Origin: Parachlamydiaceae bacterium
Lineage (GTDB): Bacteria > Chlamydiota > Chlamydiia > Chlamydiales > Parachlamydiaceae
Direction: 5' to 3'
Assembly (NCBI GenBank): GCA_003164155.1
Contig: PLSG01000205.1
Location: 7,029 to 12,157 of the forward strand
DNA length: 5,129 nucleotides
The translations under genes were made by a program, and so were the position numbers. Shown here piece after piece: positions 1 to 5,129 of the stretch; the stretch's first letter is position 1; every line of letters begins with the position of its first letter. Below the pieces are notes generated by a model. The model was given only the letters and a program-made list of their open reading frames with translations, was not told the origin of the DNA and made no database searches.

Positions 1-654
1 CCCTTTTATCCTCGCTCTCCCTATGCGGTAGCTAAGCTCTATGCTTACTGGATCACTGTAAATTACCGGGAAGCTTATGGCATGTTCGCCTGCAATGGCA
101 TTCTTTTCAACCACGAGTCCCCCACGCGCGGCGAAACTTTCGTTACGCGCAAAATCACTCAGGCGGTGGCGCGCATCCACGTGGGGCAGCAAAAGCTGCT
201 TTTCTTGGGAAATTTATATGCCAAGCGCGACTGGGGGCATGCCCGTGACTACGTAGAGGCGCAGTGGCTTATGCTGCAGCAAGAAAAGCCAGAGGACTTC
301 GTCATTGCTACAGGTGTGCAGTATTCGGTAAAGGAATTCGTGGAGTGCGCTTTTGCCGAAGCCGGCATCGCCATTGTCTGGAAAGGGGAGGGGATCGATG
401 AGGTGGGCATAGCGCAATCTTCTAACCCTCTGCATAGCGGCATCGACGGCCAAACCGTGGTGTGCATCGATCCGCGTTATTTCCGGCCAACCGAAGTGGA
501 TTCATTGATCGGGGATGCGAGCAAAGCCAAAAGGGTGCTCGGATGGGTCCCACGTATCTCTTTTGCCGAACTGGTTTCGGAGATGGTGCGAGAAGATATC
601 AAGTGGATCCAACAGCAAACCAGCCAGCGGGAACGGATCGAAGCTAGAGCATGA
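1..654 (+). CDS. gmd: GDP-mannose 4,6-dehydratase, C-terminal part (5' end outside window)
   Basis: This enzyme converts GDP-D-mannose to GDP-4-keto-6-deoxy-D-mannose in the cytoplasm, the first committed step to GDP-L-fucose and related deoxysugars. The frame is open from base 1, giving 217 residues plus a TGA stop. Full-length members have about 345-375 residues, so the Rossmann N-terminus with the NADP-binding glycine motif lies upstream. The visible part starts inside the SDR active site: YAVAK (residues 8-12 here) supplies the catalytic Tyr and Lys. The family-typical NGILFNHESP stretch follows, then RGETFVTRKIT (nucleotide-sugar binding) and, near the end, RYFRPTEVDSLIGDASKAKRVLGW. The next gene is GDP-L-fucose synthase, the following enzyme in the pathway, which supports the call. 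The first ATG in the window (82) is internal methionine, not the start. No frameshift or damage is visible. The assignment is near certain; only the 5' part is missing. Confidence 0.96.
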   Translation, partial: PFYPRSPYAVAKLYAYWITVNYREAYGMFACNGILFNHESPTRGETFVTRKITQAVARIHVGQQKLLFLGNLYAKRDWGHARDYVEAQWLMLQQEKPEDFVIATGVQYSVKEFVECAFAEAGIAIVWKGEGIDEVGIAQSSNPLHSGIDGQTVVCIDPRYFRPTEVDSLIGDASKAKRVLGWVPRISFAELVSEMVREDIKWIQQQTSQRERIEARA

Positions 655-730
655 GGCATAGATGCTAAAACACACAGAGGTGTCCCTGCAAGGCAGCTGT
701 GGCAATCAATATGGCCAAGATGAGCACGGT

Positions 731-1786
731 ATGCCCAAGCACGCCTGCATTTACGTGGCTGGGCACCGCGGGCTGGTTGGCTCGGCTGTCGTCCGCCAGC
801 TCCAGGCGCATGGCTACCACAACTTGCGGCTGCCCACATCGCAGGCTTTGGATCTCACCGATCAAAGGGCTGTAAATGCTTTTTTTGAAAGCGAGCGCCC
901 CGCCTACGTATTCTTATGCGCAGCTAAAGTGGGCGGCATTAAGGCCAACGCCACCCAGCCAGCCGATTTCATCTACCAAAACTTGATGATCCAGACCAAT
1001 GTGATCCACGCAGCCTTCAAAAACAACGTACAACGCCTGATCTTCTTGGGATCCTCTTGTATTTATCCCAAGCTATGCCCTCAGCCCATCCAGGAAAAAT
1101 ATTTATTGACTGGTCCCCTGGAGCCCACCAATCGTCCCTATGCCCTGGCTAAAATCAGCGGTATAGAGATGTGTTGGTCGTACAATCGGCAGTTCGGCAC
1201 TAAGTTTTTAACCGCCATGCCTACAAACTTGTATGGACCAAACGACAACTTTGATTTACAAAATTCGCACGTGCTGCCGGCTATCATGCGCAAGATGCAC
1301 GCCGCCAAAGAGGCCTTTGAAGGTGACTCTAGCCGAAGCAACGCGCAGGCTGAGAGCTGCGCAAGCGGAGCGTCAGTCAAATTATGGGGATCGGGGAGGG
1401 CCAGGCGGGAATTTTTACATGTGGATGATCTAGCGCAAGCGCTGCTCTGCCTGCTCAATCTCCCTGAAAGCAGCTTTGCCTCCCTGTGCGATTCCAAAGA
1501 GGAGCCACCCATACTCAATGTGGGATGCGGCCAAGATCTGAGCATTGCAGAGTTAGCTGCTTTGATGGCTCAGATTGTGGGATTTTCGGGCAGACTAGAA
1601 TGGGATACCAGCCAACCAGATGGCACTCCTCAAAAGCTGCTGGATATCTCTCGCCTTAAAGCCTTGGGATGGCGTCCGCAAATCTCCTTAGAGCAGGGGA
1701 TTGCAGATACCTATCACCTGGTAAAGGAAAAGCTTTCTCGTCTAAATCAGCCCCTGGCAGGGCGGACATACAAGGCGGCCTTATGA
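731..1786 (+). CDS. fcl: GDP-L-fucose synthase (GDP-4-keto-6-deoxymannose 3,5-epimerase/4-reductase)
   Basis: This bifunctional SDR enzyme epimerises and reduces the product of the upstream dehydratase to GDP-L-fucose using NADPH. From the chosen start it has 351 residues. The NADP-binding GHRGLVG is at residues 11-17, SSCIYPK at 108-114 (catalytic Ser and Cys110), YALAK at 137-141 (Tyr137/Lys141), and NSH at 178-180 (His180). These sit one position from the E. coli Fcl residues S107, C109, Y136, K140 and H179 as I recall them. I chose ATG 731 because family homology begins there (IYVAGHRG). The frame is open back to ATG 662, which has a better GAGG Shine-Dalgarno (653-656) only 7 bp after the gmd stop, so a 374-residue form is possible. 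The protein is longer than the usual 310-325 residues because of a Ser/Ala-rich insertion around residues 194-216 and a smaller one around 246-258. It ends in an ATGA overlap with the next gene. Confidence 0.95.
   Translation: MPKHACIYVAGHRGLVGSAVVRQLQAHGYHNLRLPTSQALDLTDQRAVNAFFESERPAYVFLCAAKVGGIKANATQPADFIYQNLMIQTNVIHAAFKNNVQRLIFLGSSCIYPKLCPQPIQEKYLLTGPLEPTNRPYALAKISGIEMCWSYNRQFGTKFLTAMPTNLYGPNDNFDLQNSHVLPAIMRKMHAAKEAFEGDSSRSNAQAESCASGASVKLWGSGRARREFLHVDDLAQALLCLLNLPESSFASLCDSKEEPPILNVGCGQDLSIAELAALMAQIVGFSGRLEWDTSQPDGTPQKLLDISRLKALGWRPQISLEQGIADTYHLVKEKLSRLNQPLAGRTYKAAL
1772..1778 (+). promoter_or_regulatory. Ribosome binding site deciding the glycosyltransferase start
   Basis: AAGGCGG lies just before ATG 1783, its AAGG core ending 7 nt upstream, within the last codons of fcl. 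Together with the ATGA stop/start overlap at 1783-1786 it supports this start over the in-frame ATG at 1669 and implies coupled translation of the two genes. Confidence 0.6.
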
Positions 1787-2784
1787 AAGTTTTTGCCATC
1801 ACCGTGGGTGACCAGCAAGCCGGCAGCACCAAATACCGTTTGATGGACTATGTGCCTTTTTTGCAGCAGCATGGCATCTCTGTCGAATGCGTGGCCCAAA
1901 AGGATTTAAAACTGTCCCACCTCACTCAAATTGCCCAGGCAGATCTTCTGTTCAACCAAAAGTGCCTGATTGAGCCCAAGCTTACGCATGCCATCATCTG
2001 CCATTCCAAAAGGATCATCTTTGACTTCGACGATGCCATCTACACACGGCCTGGCAAGCCTTATTTCTGCCTGACACAATGGCGCGTCAATGCTCGCCTA
2101 AAACTGTGGCTTCAAGCTTCCGATCACGTCATCGCCGCCAATCATTTTCTGAGCAGCTATGCCGAAAAACACACTTCCAATGCAGTGGTTATCCCCATGG
2201 CCTTGTCGGAACAAACCTGGCAGGTTGCCGCGCAAAGAGCCCACAAAGCGGTGGCTCAAAAAGCGATGACTATCGGCTGGGCCGGAGCGCCCTCAAATCT
2301 GCCCCACCTCGAGCGGATTGAGCCGGTCTTGCGCCGCGTGCTCAGCGCTTTTCCGCATGTCCAATTGGCTGTGTTTTCTGGCAAGCGTCCCCAGCTGAGC
2401 TGCCCCTATGCCTTCACCCCCTTCCAAGAGGGACAAGAAGCGCCTTTCATCCAGCAGCTGGACATCGGGCTGCTGCCCCTAACCGAAGAGGAGTTTTCCA
2501 AGGGGAAATCCCCCATTAAAGCCCTTCAGTATCTAGCCTGCGGCATACCTGTGGTGGGCAATGTATACGGAGCCAGCCGCGAAATCCTCAATGCGCGCAA
2601 TAGCATCGCCGTAGAGTCTTTCGCCGAGTGGAGCCAGGCGCTGCACCATCTGATCGAAAATCCTGCAGCTGCCTCTCAGATGGGTTTAGAAGGGCGCTCT
2701 CATTTCGAAAAGAACTACAGTCGGGAAAAGACGCAACTGCAACTGCTGCATCTGCTGTTAAATGGCAAAGCGTTACCTGCATAA
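1783..2784 (+). CDS. Glycosyltransferase, GT4-like (GT-B fold)
   Basis: A 333-residue protein that probably transfers a sugar from a nucleotide donor onto a surface glycan. Its position after gmd and fcl suggests fucose or another GDP-sugar, but donor and acceptor cannot be read from the sequence. Visible features are a Rossmann-like start (MKVFAITVGDQQAGSTKYRL), FDFDDAIY at residues 80-87, and IGWAGAPSNLPHLE at 164-177, which opens the C-terminal GT4 domain. GLLPL is at 229-233 and GKSPIKALQYLACGIPVV at 241-258. In the last motif the Glu commonly seen in the EX7E signature of GT4 enzymes is Gln249. Some members with the FDFDDAIY motif appear to share this, so it need not mean inactivity. The start at 1783 overlaps the fcl stop by 4 bp (ATGA) and is preceded by AAGG at 1772-1775, 7 nt away, indicating translational coupling. 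An in-frame ATG at 1669 lies wholly inside fcl and was rejected. The stop codon lies inside the left target-site duplication of the adjacent mobile element. No signal peptide or membrane segment is evident. Confidence 0.88.
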   Translation: MKVFAITVGDQQAGSTKYRLMDYVPFLQQHGISVECVAQKDLKLSHLTQIAQADLLFNQKCLIEPKLTHAIICHSKRIIFDFDDAIYTRPGKPYFCLTQWRVNARLKLWLQASDHVIAANHFLSSYAEKHTSNAVVIPMALSEQTWQVAAQRAHKAVAQKAMTIGWAGAPSNLPHLERIEPVLRRVLSAFPHVQLAVFSGKRPQLSCPYAFTPFQEGQEAPFIQQLDIGLLPLTEEEFSKGKSPIKALQYLACGIPVVGNVYGASREILNARNSIAVESFAEWSQALHHLIENPAAASQMGLEGRSHFEKNYSREKTQLQLLHLLLNGKALPA

Positions 2785-2786
2785 TG
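2779..2786. repeat. Target-site duplication, left copy (GCATAATG)
   Basis: The octamer GCATAATG directly abuts the left terminal inverted repeat of the 170-bp element, and an identical octamer abuts the right one at 2957-2964. This is the expected footprint of transposition with an 8-bp staggered cut. The TAA stop of the glycosyltransferase gene (2782-2784) falls inside this copy, so the insertion left that protein unchanged. Confidence 0.88.
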
Positions 2787-2803
2787 GTAACTGGTCAGAT
2801 CCC
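2787..2803 (+). repeat. Left terminal inverted repeat (17 bp)
   Basis: GTAACTGGTCAGATCCC is matched without mismatch by the reverse complement of 2940-2956. It is the outer boundary of the miniature element and the presumed transposase binding end. Confidence 0.9.
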
Positions 2804-2828
2804 TCCAGAGGAACTGGAGGGATCTGAC
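2794..2828. repeat. Perfect 15-bp stem hairpin inside the left end of the element
   Basis: Arms 2794-2808 (GTCAGATCCCTCCAG) and 2814-2828 are perfect reverse complements around a 5-nt loop (AGGAA). The left arm shares ten bases with the terminal repeat. As RNA it would fold very stably and could slow or stop transcription leaving the glycosyltransferase gene. No T-run follows, so it is not a classical intrinsic terminator. Confidence 0.9.
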
Positions 2829-2912
2829 AGAAAGTTAGGGGTTACTCTTTGGCTGCCTCCAGGGAAAAGCTCCAAAAAACTACCCATTAACGGTCGTTAC
2901 CTAACTATTTTA

Positions 2913-2950
2913 GGTCAGATCCCCCGCGGTTCCTCCGAGGGGATCTGACC
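2913..2950. repeat. 12-bp stem hairpin inside the right end of the element
   Basis: Arms 2913-2924 (GGTCAGATCCCC) and 2939-2950 (GGGGATCTGACC) pair perfectly around a 14-nt GC-rich centre that may add short pairing. It mirrors the left hairpin in position and stem sequence, though the loop differs. No U-tract follows. Confidence 0.88.
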
Positions 2951-2956
2951 AGTTAC
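2940..2956 (-). repeat. Right terminal inverted repeat (17 bp)
   Basis: GGGATCTGACCAGTTAC is the exact reverse complement of 2787-2803 and abuts the right copy of the 8-bp duplication. Confidence 0.9.
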
Positions 2957-2964
2957 GCATAATG
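2957..2964. repeat. Target-site duplication, right copy (GCATAATG)
   Basis: Identical to 2779-2786. Removing the element and one copy (178 bp) reconstructs an uninterrupted site in which the peptidase ATG at 2984 would lie only 21 bp after the glycosyltransferase stop. Confidence 0.88.
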
Positions 2965-2983
2965 ACTTAAAAAAAAGAACTAT

Positions 2984-3716
2984 ATGGAATTCCAACTGCC
3001 TTCGCGCTTAAAACCAGGCGATAAAGTCGCCATCATATCCCCTTCTTCCGGAATGCCCTTTCTTTTTCCGTGGGTATATCAACAAGGGTTAGATCAACTG
3101 AAAGAGGTCATTCAACTTCAACCAGTTGAATTTCCTAGTGCTCGGCAAAATCCGGAATATTTATCTCAAAATCCGCAAGCTCGTGCAGAGGACGTTAATA
3201 CAGCCTTTGCCGACCCATCTATTAAAGCGATTATGGCCACTATCGGTGGAATAGATCAAATTAGAATTCTCCCTTATCTTGACAAAGAAATTATCAAAGC
3301 GAACCCCAAAATTTTTATGGGTTACAGCGATTGCACAAATTTACATCTCTATCTTTGGAATTTGGGCATAATCTCATTTTATGGCGGCGCGGTGATGACA
3401 CAATTCGCCATGGGGGGAGGTAGGGTTAGTTTATTGTTTTATTGCTGCCTTAGCTGAATTAGGGCTGCTAATGAGGTTCAAAGCCATTCTAATGGCATAC
3501 CCCAAGGCACAATTTTGTGATAGGCAACCCCCAGAAGGTCGAGAAGCGTATATTGTGAATCAGCAAAACGCGGTAAAAAAAGCGCTACAAGATTACAAGC
3601 TAAGTATTCCAGTCGTCTTTAACATGAATTTTGGCCATACCGATCCGCAAACGATTATTCCGAGCGGAGGCAATGTATTAATTGACTGTGCAAAAAAAAC
3701 AATCAGTTTTGTTTGA
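2984..3716 (+). pseudogene. S66-family peptidase (LD-carboxypeptidase/MccF-like), internally deleted and frameshifted
   Basis: S66 serine peptidases cleave L,D bonds in cytoplasmic murein peptides (LdcA) or act on peptide conjugates such as microcin C (MccF). The first part (2984 to about 3420) has the family N-terminus: LKPGDKVAIISPSS at residues 9-22, and the nucleophile motif GYSDCTNLH with Ser115, followed by FYGGAVMTQFAMGG. The frame then runs into unrelated residues and stops at 3457. The C-terminal domain resumes in another frame from about 3441 (IAALAELGLLMRFKAIL), continuing through PKAQFCDRQPPEGREAYIV and FGHTDPQTIIPSGG, which carries the catalytic His, to a TGA at 3714-3716. About 240 family-like residues remain against roughly 340 in MccF-like members, so about 100 middle residues are gone, including the region expected to hold the catalytic Glu. 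Ser and His survive but cannot be in one protein. No Shine-Dalgarno precedes ATG 2984. A sequencing or assembly deletion is an alternative explanation. Confidence 0.88.
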
Positions 3717-3743
3717 AATCCAGCTGAATGATGCTGGTTGCAG

Positions 3744-4487
3744 TCATAGGCCAAAGAGCAGGCGCTGTTTTTTGGACAAATAATAATCTAAAAGTGCTTT
3801 TAGATTGACGATGTCTTCTCGATTGTACACAAGGAGTTTTTGCAAAGCCGCCAGATTGCCTCTTTTATACTGATACCATAAGTTGACCGCTTCAAAGCCA
3901 TCCACGCCTTGCACAGTCGCATCGCGCTCAATGCCCAACTGTTGTTCAATGCTTTTCAAACCGCCCTGCAAGCCAAGTTCTTTGAGCATGTAGCGCAAGT
4001 CCAAGTGCACAAAATCATAAGCCGTGGAAAAATGGCTTTCGATGAAGGGGAGATCAAACTGCTTTCCGTTGAAAGTGACCACTGTATCGAATTCAAGCAG
4101 TTTAGCATGCGCTTCTTCCAGATTTTGCCCTTTGATATAAATGTGGGGAGTTATTCCGTCGTAAATTCCGATGATGGTAATGCCATCTGACCCGCGCGAA
4201 ATGCCCGTGGTCTCGATATCCACATAGGCGATTTTTCCCAAAGCAGCCAGCCGCCAATGCTCTTTGGGAGGCAAAGCCCTTTTGAAATAGGCTAGATCGC
4301 GCTTTTCCAGCGCCGCCTTGGAAATATCGAGCTCGCTTTTGATTTTTTCTAATTTGCTTTTGGGCAGGCAGTTGATCTGAGCGCTTTTTAAATTAAAATC
4401 ATCCCAGTGCGCGATCCCATTTTCCCAAAGGAGTTTTTCGTGGTTAATGGAAATGCCCTTAATATGGCAAAAAGTCTTGTTCAGCAT
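3744..4487 (-). CDS. YprB-type RNase H-like / DEDD exonuclease domain protein
   Basis: A 247-residue predicted soluble protein with the YprB/RNase_H_2 nuclease fold. Acidic residues typical of DEDD exonucleases are visible: VDIETTG with Asp90 and Glu92, TFNGKQFDLPFI with Asp145, and YNREDI with Tyr221 and Asp225. The Y-x3-D spacing is that of DEDDy enzymes and suggests metal-dependent 3'-5' nuclease activity on DNA or RNA. Between them, LDLRYMLKELGLQGGLKSIEQQLGI (162-186) is the conserved linker of this family. Residues 1-85 form a separate helical region (TFCHIKGISINHEKLLWENGIAHWDDF) that resembles helix-hairpin-helix-type nucleic-acid binding domains seen before the nuclease in related proteins. 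The physiological substrate is not known. The gene converges on the peptidase pseudogene with 27 bp between stops. The start at 4487 is the only good ATG; no clear Shine-Dalgarno precedes it. The frame is intact. Confidence 0.85.
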   Translation of the reverse strand: MLNKTFCHIKGISINHEKLLWENGIAHWDDFNLKSAQINCLPKSKLEKIKSELDISKAALEKRDLAYFKRALPPKEHWRLAALGKIAYVDIETTGISRGSDGITIIGIYDGITPHIYIKGQNLEEAHAKLLEFDTVVTFNGKQFDLPFIESHFSTAYDFVHLDLRYMLKELGLQGGLKSIEQQLGIERDATVQGVDGFEAVNLWYQYKRGNLAALQKLLVYNREDIVNLKALLDYYLSKKQRLLFGL

Positions 4488-4670
4488 AATTTATTCGGCA
4501 TTTTGGCGGTTGATGGGAAGCCTGTAGGTTATTTATGTGTGAAGTCTATCTTACGGCTTTGAAAGTTAATATGTTCGGTGAATGCGTCTTTTTTTTCCAG
4601 CTTTTTTGAGAGCCTGCGCTAAGAATCCTAGCTTCCATCGGGCAACTTATTAATTTATTCTTGCACGCTT

Positions 4671-5114
4671 CTAGGCTCCTTTTTGAAGATAATCGCTATC
4701 AATCAAAATTCCATTGGAAAAGGCGGTGATTTTTATAAGTGTTTGATTGGCCAGTTTATCGAATTCTTCCGGAGGTATCGAAGTTGCGCAGTTTACCGAA
4801 ACCCCACTTTTTTCAAAACAGGGGTCCCAAGAGCCAATCCATTTGCTTTGTCCCTTAGAGATCAAAAAGGGCGAGATCTTATAGGTGAACGCTTTTTTTT
4901 CTTTAACTTCCGCTTCTTTAAATTCCTCCACAGAATCAGTTATCTTCAGGAGAACATTTCCACTGACTTCCCATGAGGTTTCTGTCTGTGTAATTGCCAG
5001 GTAAACATTGAGGATTTTTTTTGCGTCTAGACTGCAACTGAAAGCGCACGCGCCATTATGCTCAATTAAATTAATGGGTAATGAGCTAGATGATGAGGTA
5101 GCTTTAATAGTCAT
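4671..5114 (-). CDS. Hypothetical protein, 147 residues
   Basis: I do not recognise this protein. The reading frame is supported by a strong Shine-Dalgarno and by balanced, protein-like composition. It begins MTIKATSSSSSLPINLIEHNG, with a run of five serines at residues 7-11. It continues with alternating hydrophobic stretches suggesting beta strands (KILNVYLAITQT, WEVSGNVLLKI, TLIKITAFSNGILI) and a charged central segment rich in Glu/Lys (about 62-74). Four cysteines are present (C19, C23, and the pair in WDPCFEKSGVSVNC). No hydrophobic signal peptide or membrane segment is seen, so a cytoplasmic or type III/IV-secreted location is possible but unproven. It is followed on the same strand, 183 bp later, by the YprB-like gene. 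The upstream region lies outside the window. Confidence 0.68.
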   Translation of the reverse strand: MTIKATSSSSSLPINLIEHNGACAFSCSLDAKKILNVYLAITQTETSWEVSGNVLLKITDSVEEFKEAEVKEKKAFTYKISPFLISKGQSKWIGSWDPCFEKSGVSVNCATSIPPEEFDKLANQTLIKITAFSNGILIDSDYLQKGA

Positions 5115-5119
5115 AAAAA

Positions 5120-5125
5120 TCTCCT
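5120..5125 (-). promoter_or_regulatory. Ribosome binding site of the 147-residue protein
   Basis: On the minus strand AGGAGA stands 5 nt before the ATG at 5114-5112. It is the best Shine-Dalgarno in the window and fixes the start of an otherwise unrecognised gene. Confidence 0.72.
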
Positions 5126-5129
5126 TATT

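Larger units (their letters stand above)
2787..2956. mobile_element. MITE-like miniature transposable element, probably IS66-family
   Basis: This 170-bp non-coding element has perfect 17-bp terminal inverted repeats: GTAACTGGTCAGATCCC at 2787-2803 and its reverse complement at 2940-2956. It is flanked by an 8-bp direct repeat. Termini beginning GTAA plus 8-bp duplications are established hallmarks of the IS66 family, so I infer mobilisation in trans by an IS66-type transposase; none is encoded here. Each end holds an additional strong hairpin, and the inner part has smaller inverted repeats (GTTAGG 2834-2839 with CCTAAC 2900-2905). No ORF of its own is credible; the open frame crossing it (2628-2948) is a shadow of the glycosyltransferase gene. 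The perfect ends and perfect duplication suggest a fairly recent insertion. A pair of bidirectional terminators would not explain the duplication. The family assignment is less certain than the element itself. Confidence 0.87.

Noticed and set aside
662..730. N-terminal extension of fcl starting at ATG 662
   Set aside because: It has a reasonable GAGG upstream, but its 23 residues do not resemble the family, and ATG 731 aligns within one residue of the E. coli start. Kept as an alternative only.
1669..1782. Upstream in-frame start for the glycosyltransferase
   Set aside because: It lies wholly inside fcl coding sequence; the family N-terminus and the AAGG/ATGA signals mark 1783.
2628..2948. 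106-residue open frame crossing the mobile element
   Set aside because: It is an out-of-frame shadow of the glycosyltransferase gene running into hairpin sequence, with no recognisable protein features.
2787..2956. CRISPR or tandem-repeat array
   Set aside because: The repeated cores alternate in orientation and spacing is unequal; terminal repeats and target duplication explain them as a MITE.
3720..3737. Hairpin CCAGC/GCTGG between the converging pseudogene and nuclease gene as a terminator
   Set aside because: The stem is only 5 bp with an 8-nt loop and no T-run follows on either strand.
3909..4190. Plus-strand open frame antisense to the nuclease gene
   Set aside because: The opposite strand carries a full nuclease domain with catalytic motifs; this frame is a shadow.
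4618..4632. Imperfect palindrome GCTAAGAATCCTAGC as operator or terminator
   Set aside because: Short, mismatched, nearly no loop and no U-tract; compatible with chance in A/T-rich spacer.
4488..4670. Possible small RNA, tRNA or promoter in the 183-bp spacer
   Set aside because: No cloverleaf, no convincing -35/-10 pair at proper spacing for the minus-strand gene, and the T-run at 4589-4596 has no stem beside it.
4683..4976. Plus-strand open frame antisense to the 147-residue gene
   Set aside because: No ribosome binding site and a Phe/Arg-rich low-quality translation, while the minus strand has a strong Shine-Dalgarno and protein-like composition.

Overview
This window looks like a bacterial chromosome segment, and the surface-sugar genes suggest a Gram-negative. 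The phylum cannot be fixed from the sequence. An environmental-chlamydia-like or Legionella-like host is only a weak guess. By eye, the left 2.8 kb is clearly richer in GC than the right 2.3 kb.

Left part (1-2784, + strand): a tightly packed sugar-nucleotide/glycan operon. It opens with the 3' two thirds of GDP-mannose 4,6-dehydratase (gmd, cut by the window edge). Next is GDP-L-fucose synthase (fcl/wcaG), then a GT4-like glycosyltransferase whose ATG overlaps the fcl stop in an ATGA. The first two enzymes convert GDP-mannose to GDP-L-fucose. The third probably adds a sugar, possibly fucose, to a surface polysaccharide or LPS.

Middle (2779-2964): a complete-looking 170-bp non-coding miniature transposable element. 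It has 17-bp perfect terminal inverted repeats starting GTAA and is flanked by an 8-bp direct repeat, GCATAATG. The ends and duplication length fit an IS66-family MITE. Each end also carries its own strong hairpin, so the core GTCAGATCCC appears four times in alternating orientation. The element sits directly at the stop codon of the glycosyltransferase gene.

Right part (2984-5114): first, a decayed S66-family (LD-carboxypeptidase/MccF-like) peptidase gene on the + strand that has lost its middle section and its reading frame. Two genes follow on the - strand: a YprB-type DEDD exonuclease/RNase H-like protein with an N-terminal helical domain, and an unrecognised 147-residue protein with a strong ribosome binding site. 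The 183 bp between these two minus-strand genes shows no gene or convincing terminator.

The most noteworthy items are the MITE with its nested hairpin architecture and the peptidase pseudogene next to it.
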